From an uncultured Bacillota bacterium (GTDB taxonomy: Bacteria > Bacillota_I > Bacilli_A > RFN20 > CAG-631), in contig CAJJXN010000032.1 in the NCBI GenBank assembly GCA_905197115.1, forward strand, positions 1-14,973: a DNA stretch of 14,973 nucleotides. Reading direction: 5' to 3'. Shown piece after piece: positions 1-7,565 of the stretch; positions within the stretch are counted from its first letter, which is position 1, and every line of letters begins with the position of its first letter. The notes below the pieces were generated by a model. It did not search any database, was not told the DNA's origin, and saw only the letters and a program-made list of their open reading frames with translations. A program made the translations under genes and the position numbers.

Positions 1-1
1 T

Positions 2-139
2 ACTTTCATTGAGGTGATGGATTATTTCAAAAAGATGATCAACCTTTGCAAACAGATGAACTATGCTAAATATAAATCTGAGCAGTATGAGGATTTTAAG
101 AAGCAGTTACAGGAATTGGTTGCCGAGAGAAGTGTCTGA
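2..139 (+). CDS. 3' end of an unrecognised gene with foreign codon use (partial)
   Basis: The frame is open from the window edge to a TGA at 137-139 and gives the last 45 residues of a protein, ending ELVAERSV. It is rich in Lys, Glu, Gln and Tyr, looks helical and soluble, and shows no motif I can name. All four Gln codons are CAG and four of five Glu codons are GAG, while the genes downstream use CAA and GAA almost always, so this DNA has a different origin from its neighbours. It could be the tail of a transposase or recombinase whose element broke the gene that follows, or the far side of a chimeric contig join. No terminator hairpin or obvious inverted terminal repeat follows it. The function is not assigned. 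Confidence 0.45.
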   Translation, partial: TFIEVMDYFKKMINLCKQMNYAKYKSEQYEDFKKQLQELVAERSV

Positions 140-175
140 TTTTAATTTTTAATTTTAATTTATTTATTTAGAAGT
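137..175. other. A/T-only junction between foreign sequence and a truncated YIP1 gene
   Basis: Two in-frame stops (TGA 137-139 and TAA 143-145) are followed by an A/T-only, imperfectly repeated TTTTAAT/TTTA tract to about 169. Codon use and base composition change across it. To its right the frame is open from 146 straight into the YIP1-like protein, with no ATG, GTG or TTG before 260. The simplest reading is a breakpoint lying between about 139 and 170. The sequence alone cannot separate a real insertion or rearrangement from a metagenome assembly artefact at low-complexity DNA. Confidence 0.5.
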
Positions 176-259
176 GTTCCAGCTTTAGTTAAAGTCAAGA
201 AAAAAGCAAAAGAAGTTAAAAAGACACGTTTCTTTAAAGATTTAACAGTTGGCTTTAGA

Positions 260-856
260 ATGATACGAAAACCAACCGATACGTTCTATGAATTAAAAAC
301 AAATCGTAGAGGTTCTGTTTTAGGGGCAACAATCTATTATATTCTTGCGCTTGTTATCTTTACATGGTACATGTATGGCAAAGCTTTACCTTTCCAAATC
401 TTTAATGAGAATACATTAAGTGCTTCAATTGTCATCTTTGGTTTTATTGGAGTATTAGCAATCTTTGTATTATGTAACTATTTAGTTTCGGCTATTAAAA
501 ATGGGGAAGGAACATTTAAAAATATTTACAAATTTACAGGATATTGTTTATTACCAATCATTATTTGTTTACCAATTGCAGTTGGATTATCATATGTCTT
601 AACTTTAACAGAAAAAATTATTATGGATTTATTATTCCAATTAGCACTTTGGGGAAGTATCTTCTTTATTGTAATGGGAATTTTAGAAACACATAATTAT
701 ACGTTTAAACAAACATTCTGGAATGTAATTTTAACCATTATCTTTATGTTGTTATTCGTTATCGTATGTTTGACAGTATTATTAATGTTTGATCAAGTGA
801 AGAACTTGGTTGAAAGTATTATCAAGGAGGTGAAACTACGTGCTGGCTGGTATTAA
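260..856 (+). CDS. YIP1-family membrane protein, apparently 5'-truncated
   Basis: The ORF encodes 198 residues from ATG 260. After a short N-terminus (MIRKPTDTFYELK..RRGS) come five hydrophobic segments at roughly residues 22-41, 54-78, 96-116, 122-143 and 155-180, a layout typical of Yip1-domain proteins. The motif-like start (RKP.D.FYELK..RRGS) is what I recall at the front of the YIP1 region in longer proteins that sit beside DUF5696-like genes and sugar permeases; there an NHL-repeat beta-propeller often precedes the membrane part. Here the open frame continues upstream to 146 and reads like a membrane end plus basic linker, but contains no start codon, and ATG 260 has no Shine-Dalgarno sequence. 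I infer the 3' remnant of a larger gene cut at about 140-170. Its end overlaps the next gene by 17 bases and supplies that gene's ribosome binding site. A short functional protein is less likely but possible. Confidence 0.65.
   Translation: MIRKPTDTFYELKTNRRGSVLGATIYYILALVIFTWYMYGKALPFQIFNENTLSASIVIFGFIGVLAIFVLCNYLVSAIKNGEGTFKNIYKFTGYCLLPIIICLPIAVGLSYVLTLTEKIIMDLLFQLALWGSIFFIVMGILETHNYTFKQTFWNVILTIIFMLLFVIVCLTVLLMFDQVKNLVESIIKEVKLRAGWY
824..833 (+). promoter_or_regulatory. Strong ribosome binding site fixing a GTG start
   Basis: AAGGAGGTGA lies inside the end of the YIP1-like gene, six bases before GTG 840. It decides the start of the secreted protein and indicates translation linked to the upstream gene. 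Confidence 0.85.
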
Positions 857-3386
857 AAAATATGGTAAATTGTTATTAATGAGTTTCTTAGTATTAACAG
901 GAGCAACATTTTTCACAACAAAAGTAGAAGCACTTGATGATACAAACCGGAACGAACAATTTCCGGCAGATGAATATACGATTCCAGTAAGTGGAGTTTC
1001 ATCTGCAGATGAATATTTGAAAATTTATGAAAACAAGAATTTTGAATATTTTTATCAATCGAGAAGAAATATTTTAAAAATTCGCAACAAACAAACAGGT
1101 TTCATTTGGTCTACAGGCGCTGGTAATACACGTAAAAATGAAATGGAAAGTAAATGTAGTCACGTAAAAGCCAATACAGATGAATACTTTGCTTGTACAA
1201 TTGATGCTGGACCAAATCGTAATGGGAATGATAATGAAGCAGCTTATGCTGAAATCAACCAATTATTAGGTTTTACTTACATTAATCGTACATCAACAGC
1301 GACTCAAACGAAATCAAATGTTGAAATTCAAGGCGATGTGGAATACGCACAATTAGTTCGTCATAAAACATATGCCAATAGATGGATGTTTAAAGTATCT
1401 TATAAAACATCTATTGATAAAGAAACAAAAGTAATTAATATTAATATGCGTTTCCTATTTGATGACAAAGGATTCAATGTTGATATTTTAAAAGAAGATA
1501 TAAGTGGATCAGGAAGTTATGCTCTTGAAGCCATTTATCCACTTCCATGTTTTGGTCAATCTGGCGGAAACATGTTAACTTGTACTTTAGAAAATGTCGA
1601 TTCGGAAGGATATGGTTCTTGTAAATTCGAAGCTTCGAGTATTACAAAGAATCCAAAAACAGATTTACCTGGTTATGTATTTGTACCAGATGGCTCAGGA
1701 GCTTTAATCCGTTTTGACACAGATCGTGAAATGAACAATGATGAAGTATACTTTGATATTTATGGCGATCCTTATCGTAGTAGATATACCGATGTAGAAT
1801 TTAATCAATCGGAACAAGTATATGAACCAGATTACGTGATGCCTAAAAAAGTAATGATGCCAGTTTGGGGTGTATCTTATGGAAATGAACAAGATGCATT
1901 TGTGGCTTATGCGACTTCTGGTAGTGAATACTTTGGTTTAGTATTTAAAGGTCGAAGCGAAAAACAATCTAAGTTTGCTTATACCCAAACAAAACCAAGA
2001 TTTGAAAGAAATCGTAAATATAAATATAGTTTCGGTTCTTCTTCTGGAACAATCCTTTATTTAAATGAAAAAGAATTATTTAATTATGATATGGGATTAA
2101 GATACGATATTTTATATGGTGATGGAACACTCGATAGTTTACCTGCTAATTATGTTGGTATGGCATTATCTTATCGTGATTATTTAGTAAAATCCAATTT
2201 AGTTCGTCAAGATGTTGAATTAAATACGGGTGTAAAAGTCGATTTCTTAATTAGTGATGTAAAACGTTCAATTGTAGGTTATGAAGATGTTATTGCTACA
2301 AAAACCAATAGCATTGAAGAAATTCTAAAAGATTTAAAAACAAATAACATTGACTATGTCACCTCTTCTTTAATTGGTTGGCAAAATAATGGGGTAGCTA
2401 TGGCTCATCCAGGAAAAGCTGATTATAATAGTCAAGCAGGTGGTAAAAGTGGTTTTAAATCATTAGTAACAAAAGCAAATGAATATGGATATGATGTTTC
2501 TTTCCAACAAGACTATGGACTCATTAATAGTGACCAAATGCCAAATATTGGAGGATATTCTGTAAAAGCTTTAAATCGAAATTATGGTGCTTATATTTTA
2601 AATGATACGAATAAACCTGTTCGTTGGTGGCATTATTCAAATCCAAATATGGCTATGACTTGGTTAAATAATCAAGTGGCTGAAGTTTCTAAATTAGGTG
2701 ATAATGTAGGAATTACTATGAATGGTATTTCGAATATCTTAGCACCTGACTATGGAAAAGGAATTAATTATGAGCAATCTAAGAAAATTATCGTAAATGG
2801 AACCAAAAAAGCAAGCACAAAAGTTAAATTGGGTGCAGACTCTGCTAATGCTTATTTATGGGCAAATTTGGATAACATTTATGATATACCTACTTATAAC
2901 TCTCAATTCATCGTTGAAACGGACTCTGTTCCTTTCTTAGAAATTGTTTTAGGCGGATTAATTAATTTATATGCTAATTATTCTAACTTCTCTTTCTTTG
3001 ACGAACAAGCTCGCTTGAAATTAATTGAGTATAACTTAAATCCATCATTTATTATTACAGAAAAATCAAATGAAGATATTATGTATACAAATTCAAGAGA
3101 TTACTATTCTACTGGATATGGAAAATATAAAGATACCATTGTGGATTTATGTGCAGATGTTTTACCTATTTTAAAATTACTTCAAGGCAAAACAATTGTA
3201 GATAGAGAAGTTGTATCGCTAAACAATAATTACAATGATTTGGGACTTTATGTTAATACATATGCTCCATTTGTAGATGGTAAAATTGTTGAAGATCAAA
3301 AAGTAGTGATTGCAATTAATTATTTTGATCATGCTGTTACTTATAATGGTCAAGAAATTGCACCATTATCAGCAAAAGTTATGTAG
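840..3386 (+). CDS. Secreted DUF5696-like protein of a sugar ABC transporter operon
   Basis: 848 residues from GTG 840, chosen because a near-perfect Shine-Dalgarno sits six bases upstream. The N-terminus is a Sec signal peptide: basic GIKKYGK, hydrophobic LLLMSFLVLTGATFF, then a likely signal peptidase I site VEA|LDD at residues 31/32, with no lipobox. The mature protein starts with beta-rich sequence (KIRNKQTGFIWST) and carries a PDGSGAL motif at 283-289 that I associate with the DUF5696 family. From about residue 467 to 790 alternating strands and helices suggest a beta/alpha-barrel like that of clan GH-A glycosidases. This fold is inferred and I cannot name catalytic residues. The C-terminus (VVIAINYFDHAVTYNGQEI) looks like a beta domain. 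Such proteins usually sit beside MalF/MalG-type permeases, as here, so a role in binding or cleaving an extracellular glycan is likely. The enzyme activity is unproven. Confidence 0.8.
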   Translation: MLAGIKKYGKLLLMSFLVLTGATFFTTKVEALDDTNRNEQFPADEYTIPVSGVSSADEYLKIYENKNFEYFYQSRRNILKIRNKQTGFIWSTGAGNTRKNEMESKCSHVKANTDEYFACTIDAGPNRNGNDNEAAYAEINQLLGFTYINRTSTATQTKSNVEIQGDVEYAQLVRHKTYANRWMFKVSYKTSIDKETKVININMRFLFDDKGFNVDILKEDISGSGSYALEAIYPLPCFGQSGGNMLTCTLENVDSEGYGSCKFEASSITKNPKTDLPGYVFVPDGSGALIRFDTDREMNNDEVYFDIYGDPYRSRYTDVEFNQSEQVYEPDYVMPKKVMMPVWGVSYGNEQDAFVAYATSGSEYFGLVFKGRSEKQSKFAYTQTKPRFERNRKYKYSFGSSSGTILYLNEKELFNYDMGLRYDILYGDGTLDSLPANYVGMALSYRDYLVKSNLVRQDVELNTGVKVDFLISDVKRSIVGYEDVIATKTNSIEEILKDLKTNNIDYVTSSLIGWQNNGVAMAHPGKADYNSQAGGKSGFKSLVTKANEYGYDVSFQQDYGLINSDQMPNIGGYSVKALNRNYGAYILNDTNKPVRWWHYSNPNMAMTWLNNQVAEVSKLGDNVGITMNGISNILAPDYGKGINYEQSKKIIVNGTKKASTKVKLGADSANAYLWANLDNIYDIPTYNSQFIVETDSVPFLEIVLGGLINLYANYSNFSFFDEQARLKLIEYNLNPSFIITEKSNEDIMYTNSRDYYSTGYGKYKDTIVDLCADVLPILKLLQGKTIVDREVVSLNNNYNDLGLYVNTYAPFVDGKIVEDQKVVIAINYFDHAVTYNGQEIAPLSAKVM

Positions 3387-3399
3387 AGGGGGTACAATA

Positions 3400-6228
3400 A
3401 TGGAATATAAAGATTTAAGTGTCGTTGCCGAAAGTACTCTCAAATTCGCTAAAGAAGAAGCTGAACGTGAATATGAAAAAATTCGTCAAAAATACATTAA
3501 TAAACGAGAAGAAAATGCTGTTCATTTAACTACTTCTGTAGAAGAATATGAAAATGCATTATCTGACTTAAGATTACATAATTTAAGAAAAAATTTAAAT
3601 GCATATTTTGATAAGAATCCCAAGTTATATGACTATGTTCGAGCTTTAAATGTGAAAAAAGAGATGGATTTTAAAAATGAACACAATAAAATTCATCGTC
3701 ATGATGTGGGTAGCGAAATCATCATGAAAGAAATTGCTACGCGTAGACATAACAATGTTCAAGCGGAAGCAGAAATTGAAAAAACAAAATATTTAAAAGA
3801 TAAATTTGAAAAAATTGAGCAAGAAGACTATCAATTTCATTTAGAATATGATCGTCTTGTTGAAGAAATCACAAAAGAACATCATTGTATCAATCCAATT
3901 AAAGAAACATATGAATCGTTTTATCAACAAATGCTAGCTGATTATGAAAAAATTTGTCTTGAAAATAAACAAGTAATGGATTCTTTGTTTTCAAAGGTAG
4001 AAGTTTTAGTTAAAGAAAACTATGAAAAAGTAGCTTTAACTCAAGAAAAAACAGAAATCAATGAAGTACGGGCGCAAAGAGACCAAAAAGCACGTGATTT
4101 ATTAGCCCTTAACAAAGAATATTTAGAAAACAATGTAGATGTTAAAGTTTTAAAAGTACAACTTCATGAAAAATTGCCTGTTGAAGAAGATTTAAAAACG
4201 GTTGAAGAGAAGAAAAAAGAATTTGAAGCTGAAATTCAAAAATTAGAAACAGAAATCAATGCTTTAAATCGCCAAATTCAAGAAATGGAACAAGCATTGG
4301 TTGAAAAAAGAAAAAAACTCAATCAAGAATTCATTAATAGGGATGATTTTGCGTCTCTAGAAGATGTTACAAAGGAAGAAGCAAGTATTTTAAAAACAAT
4401 CAATAGTTGTTTTGTTAAAGAAACAGACGAAGTATTCGTGGCTTTAATTAACACAATTAATGATTATGCGAAAAAAACTTTTAAGACATTTGATGTTTAC
4501 AAGGCAGAAAAATTAGCTATTTATAATCAAAAGTTGCTTGATTATAAACAAGAAAAATTAGCCGAATTGCCAGCAGATGCAGATGAATTAACCAAAAAAG
4601 CTTATTCATTATCGACAGAAGATTATATAAAATTCATTTGTGCCGAAAAAATAGATGCTAAGCAAAAGAATGAAGAAATTAAACAAAACTTTTTACAAGA
4701 AAAAGCACAAGCGAAAGAAGCTTATTTGAATGTGAAAAAACAAATCAAAGAAGCAAAAAAAGAACGTAAAAAGACATATTTAACTAAAAAGGTTGAAGCG
4801 AAACAAAAGTTAAAGATTGTGACTTCATCTTTTGCGAAAACTGAAATTCGAGATACGCTTCTTGTTTATAAAAAAGAAATTAATGAAGGAGATAAGGCAA
4901 AATATAAAAAAGCAAGAAAAAATTATAATGCTGAATTAAAAAAGATAAATCAAAATTATAAGTTAGCTTTAATTGAAGTACAAGAATCTCCTTTAGCTGT
5001 CTTACTTAAAAAAGAAGAATTAAAAGAAAAAGAAAGTAGTCAAAAAGAAAAAGTTTACGAAAAAGAATTAAATAAAGATTTAAATAAACAAATCTCTTTA
5101 AATCGTTATCGTAAAAATATGAATAAAACGCAAAGAGAAAATATTTTGGGTTACATATTTTTATCGGTATGGGCGATTGGGTTCTTAATTTTAACTTTAT
5201 ATCCCTTAATCTATACCATATTTTTAAGCTTTAGTCAGGTAAGTTACAACTTAGGATATGACCCAGTATTCTTTGGAAATGGCAAAGTGTTTCCAAACTG
5301 GATTGGATTTAAGAATTATTCGGACTTATTCTTTAACAATACAAGTTTCTTATATGAAAAATTACCTACATTTTTAATGAGTATGGCTTTCTTTTTACCA
5401 ATAGTTGTGTTTATTGCTTTTGTTCTCGCTATGCTATTAAACACAAAAATTATCGGTAGAACAGCATTTAGATTAATTTATTTCTTACCAGTTATTATTA
5501 TTTCCGGACCATTATTAAATATGTTAAATGGTAGTGGTGGCGATCAAAGTACGATTATTTTGACCATTGATGGAACTTTTATTTATGAAGTTTTAAAAGC
5601 TGTTTCTGAAAAAGCGGTTGAATATGCAAACTTTGTATTTAGAAACTTCATTATCATTTTATGGATGACAGGGGTACCAATTGTATTATTCATTAGCGGG
5701 TTACAAAAAATTGACCGTTCTTTATATGAAGCTGCTGAAATTGATGGAGCAAATAAATGGCAAGCTTTGTGGACCGTTACATATCCTTTAATCAAATCAG
5801 TCATTTTAATTGCATGTTTATTTACAATTGTTCAAATTGCAACAATCGATATTACATGGATAAACCCAATTAAGAGTAGCGGTGGCGACACAGCAAATCC
5901 GGGTATTGTAGAAATTATGTCTGGTAGTTCATCACCAAATTATGGCATGGCAGCAGCAATGGCTTGGATACAAACTTTAATTGTATTAATCTTTGTAGGA
6001 ATCGTATTTGCTCTCTTTAGAGAAAAAGAATTTGTTGTAAAAGAAAAGAGCTACGAAGAAGTAGAAAGAATTAAAGCGAAAAAAGCACATAGAAAAGCTC
6101 AATTGTCTGCTTTCTTCCATGTAGATGCAATTAAAAGAGGTTGGAATAAAACAACTGCTCCATTTGTAAAATGGCATCATACGCGTAAGATGAAAGCCAA
6201 AAAACGTCAAGAGGAAAAGGAGGGATAA
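3400..6228 (+). CDS. MalF-like sugar ABC permease with a giant N-terminal coiled-coil
   Basis: 942 residues from ATG 3400, placed nine bases after a GAGGGGG ribosome binding site; an in-frame upstream extension to 3310 has no such site and overlaps the previous gene. Residues 1 to about 584 are almost entirely charged helix, rich in Glu and Lys, with clear heptad-like stretches (for example EEKKKEFEAEIQKLETEIN near residue 270) and no signal or membrane segment, so they should lie in the cytoplasm. Residues about 585-873 form a normal MalF-type permease with six membrane segments and the ATPase-contacting EAA loop (EAAEIDGA from residue 777). A basic tail of about 70 residues follows (KAKKAHRK, HHTRKMKAKKRQEEKEG). 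Related permeases are usually about 300 residues. Codon use is uniform across the joint and no internal ribosome binding site precedes TM1, so the fusion looks real. Substrate is unknown, probably an oligosaccharide. The partner is the next gene; the ATPase must come from elsewhere. Confidence 0.85.
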   Translation: MEYKDLSVVAESTLKFAKEEAEREYEKIRQKYINKREENAVHLTTSVEEYENALSDLRLHNLRKNLNAYFDKNPKLYDYVRALNVKKEMDFKNEHNKIHRHDVGSEIIMKEIATRRHNNVQAEAEIEKTKYLKDKFEKIEQEDYQFHLEYDRLVEEITKEHHCINPIKETYESFYQQMLADYEKICLENKQVMDSLFSKVEVLVKENYEKVALTQEKTEINEVRAQRDQKARDLLALNKEYLENNVDVKVLKVQLHEKLPVEEDLKTVEEKKKEFEAEIQKLETEINALNRQIQEMEQALVEKRKKLNQEFINRDDFASLEDVTKEEASILKTINSCFVKETDEVFVALINTINDYAKKTFKTFDVYKAEKLAIYNQKLLDYKQEKLAELPADADELTKKAYSLSTEDYIKFICAEKIDAKQKNEEIKQNFLQEKAQAKEAYLNVKKQIKEAKKERKKTYLTKKVEAKQKLKIVTSSFAKTEIRDTLLVYKKEINEGDKAKYKKARKNYNAELKKINQNYKLALIEVQESPLAVLLKKEELKEKESSQKEKVYEKELNKDLNKQISLNRYRKNMNKTQRENILGYIFLSVWAIGFLILTLYPLIYTIFLSFSQVSYNLGYDPVFFGNGKVFPNWIGFKNYSDLFFNNTSFLYEKLPTFLMSMAFFLPIVVFIAFVLAMLLNTKIIGRTAFRLIYFLPVIIISGPLLNMLNGSGGDQSTIILTIDGTFIYEVLKAVSEKAVEYANFVFRNFIIILWMTGVPIVLFISGLQKIDRSLYEAAEIDGANKWQALWTVTYPLIKSVILIACLFTIVQIATIDITWINPIKSSGGDTANPGIVEIMSGSSSPNYGMAAAMAWIQTLIVLIFVGIVFALFREKEFVVKEKSYEEVERIKAKKAHRKAQLSAFFHVDAIKRGWNKTTAPFVKWHHTRKMKAKKRQEEKEG

Positions 6229-6231
6229 TTC

Positions 6232-7350
6232 ATGGAAAAAATTAGTCATTCAATCAAATTATTTTTTGCAAGAATCAAAGCCTTCTTTACTTCTACGGCC
6301 TTTTTGAAAAAATATGATAAAACGATTAAAATCTTAAAGAAAATCATTCCGATGATTGTAATTTACGTTTTATTAATTTGTTTTAGTTATGTATTTATCT
6401 ATCCTATTTTAAAAGTAGTCATCGATTCTTTTAAAACAGAAGCAGATTTAATGAACCCAGATATTGTTTGGTTACCAAAACATCTAACTTTCTCAAACTA
6501 TCGAAATGCAGCAGCTGCAATGTTTATATTTAGACCTATCTATCAATTTGCTGGAGCAAAAAGTGGTTTATATGGTGTTCAATCAACAATGTGGAATAGT
6601 GCTCTTTATTCTTTTATTACCGCTTGTTGTCAAACTTTGATTGCAGGACTAGCTGGTTATGCTTTTGCTAGATTTAACTTTAAGTTTAAGAAATTTTGGT
6701 TCTTTGGACTAATTGTTTCATTCGTTGTACCAATTCAAATTTTAGTTTTACCACGTAAAATGATGATGAATCCAATTATTAATTTCTTTAGTAGTCCAGC
6801 GAAAATGTTAGGTCTTGTCGGTTCAAGTGCAGAAGGTTTTGTAAATGCAAACTTAAATATTTTACAAACTTCACCAATGATTATCGTTTCTATCTTAGGA
6901 CAAGGAATTAATTCAGCAATTTTGATATTTATTTTCTTTAGTTTCTTCAAGATGATTCCAATTGCTTTGGATGAAGCTGCACAAATTGATGGTGCAAACT
7001 ATCGTCAAATTTTCTATCATGTAATTATTAAAATGTCAGTTCCAACGATTGTGGTTGTCTTCTTGTTCTCATTTGTATGGAACTGGAATGATACATTTGT
7101 TATTGGACAAATGACCTTATTAATGGGGGATAAAAAAGAAGCTTTCTTGACATTACCAAATGCCTTGAATACATTTAACTATACGGTTTCTCAAGGTACA
7201 GGTGTATCAGGAACTGATTCAGAAGGAAACAACAGAGGTTGGCGTGCAGCAGCGATTGTTCTTTCTATCTTACCATTGATTATTCTTTATGGATTTACTC
7301 AAAGAAAATTTGTTGAAGGTATTGAAAATACAGGAGTTACTGGCGTTTAA
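6232..7350 (+). CDS. MalG-like sugar ABC transporter permease
   Basis: 372 residues from ATG 6232; its AAAGGAGGGA ribosome binding site overlaps the stop region of the upstream permease, three bases away, so the two subunits are probably made together. The N-terminus is a basic amphipathic stretch (KLFFARIKAFF) of about 40 residues, then a first membrane segment (IVIYVLLICFSYVFIYPIL) and the MalG-type pattern of six segments. The ATPase-docking EAA loop begins at residue 248 (DEAAQIDGANYRQIF). It is longer than a typical MalG (about 280) because of extra sequence between TM1 and TM2 (near QFAGAKSGLYG) and in the central external loop (SSPAKMLGLVGSSAEGF). The C-terminus ends in the usual LYGFTQRKFVEGI. 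It is known from the family that such subunits pair as heterodimers for oligosaccharide import. It is the last gene before a terminator. Confidence 0.9.
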   Translation: MEKISHSIKLFFARIKAFFTSTAFLKKYDKTIKILKKIIPMIVIYVLLICFSYVFIYPILKVVIDSFKTEADLMNPDIVWLPKHLTFSNYRNAAAAMFIFRPIYQFAGAKSGLYGVQSTMWNSALYSFITACCQTLIAGLAGYAFARFNFKFKKFWFFGLIVSFVVPIQILVLPRKMMMNPIINFFSSPAKMLGLVGSSAEGFVNANLNILQTSPMIIVSILGQGINSAILIFIFFSFFKMIPIALDEAAQIDGANYRQIFYHVIIKMSVPTIVVVFLFSFVWNWNDTFVIGQMTLLMGDKKEAFLTLPNALNTFNYTVSQGTGVSGTDSEGNNRGWRAAAIVLSILPLIILYGFTQRKFVEGIENTGVTGV

Positions 7351-7354
7351 TTTT

Positions 7355-7386
7355 AAAAAGCAGCAAGAAAACTTGTTGCTTTTTTT
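7355..7386 (+). terminator. Intrinsic terminator of the permease operon
   Basis: The arms AAAAAGCAGCAAG (7355-7367) and CTTGTTGCTTTTT (7372-7384) pair over 13 bp with one G-U pair, a four-base loop and a T run to 7386. It begins four bases after the permease stop. Its right arm overlaps the -35 element of the thiT promoter. Confidence 0.9.
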
Positions 7387-7403
7387 GTTTATTATAGTAT
7401 AAT
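7376..7403 (+). promoter_or_regulatory. Promoter of the TPP riboswitch-thiT unit
   Basis: A perfect -10 TATAAT at 7398-7403 is preceded by TTGCTT at 7376-7381 with a 16-base spacer; TTGTTG at 7373 with 19 bases is an alternative. The predicted start is about 7410, right at the first G run of the aptamer. The -35 lies in the preceding terminator hairpin. Confidence 0.65.
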
Positions 7404-7405
7404 TT

Positions 7406-7490
7406 CTATGGGGGCTTAAAGAATTAGGCTGAGATAGTTTCTGATACTGAAACTGACCAAACTTGATCTAGGTAATGCTAGCGTAAGGAT
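7406..7490 (+). promoter_or_regulatory. TPP (thiamine pyrophosphate) riboswitch aptamer
   Basis: The conserved blocks of the THI element are present in order: a G run at 7410-7414, CTGAGA at 7429-7434, then TTGATCTAG and TAATGCTAGCGTAAGGA (7463-7489). P3 is the perfect stem GCTTAA/TTAGGC (7414-7419 with 7424-7429), an optional P3a is AGTTTC/GAAACT (7436-7441 with 7449-7454), and P5 is CTAG/CTAG (7468-7471 with 7478-7481). P4 pairs CTT 7462-7464 with AAG 7485-7487 in place of the usual CCU/AGG, a matched change that keeps the helix. P1 and P2 look weak. It precedes thiT, the expected target. Confidence 0.93.
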
Positions 7491-7512
7491 TTTTTTATTT
7501 TACTTTTAATTT

Positions 7513-7547
7513 CCTTTTTGGCGTTTCTAGACAAAGAGGATTTTTTT
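7513..7547 (+). terminator. Riboswitch-controlled terminator upstream of thiT
   Basis: CCTTTTTG (7513-7520) pairs with CAAAGAGG (7532-7539) with one G-U pair and is followed by A and seven T (7541-7547), just before the thiT ribosome binding site. The aptamer 3' strand AAGGA (7485-7489) can pair instead with TCCTT (7512-7516), which would break the terminator. I infer that TPP binding locks AAGGA in the aptamer and lets the terminator form, switching thiT off. Confidence 0.7.
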
Positions 7548-7565
7548 ATTGAAAGGAGAATAAAA

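Noticed and set aside
137..145. Reading TGA 137-139 as tryptophan so that the upstream fragment and YIP1 gene are one
   Set aside because: TGG is used for Trp throughout, TGA ends the GNAT gene at 10721-10723, and an in-frame TAA at 143-145 would still stop the frame.
1074..1892. Open frames on the minus strand within the DUF5696-like gene, and similar ones elsewhere (5583-6249, 6735-6950, 7478-7696, 9267-9515, 13346-13549)
   Set aside because: All are short, lie opposite clear genes, have no ribosome sites and show no recognisable protein features.
3310..3399. Upstream in-frame extension of the coiled-coil permease
   Set aside because: It lies wholly inside the DUF5696-like gene, has no ribosome binding site, and ATG 3400 follows a strong GAGGGGG.
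7518..7565. Earlier TTG start for thiT
   Set aside because: It falls within the riboswitch terminator hairpin; ATG 7566 has GAAAGGAG at the proper distance and matches the family's N-terminus.
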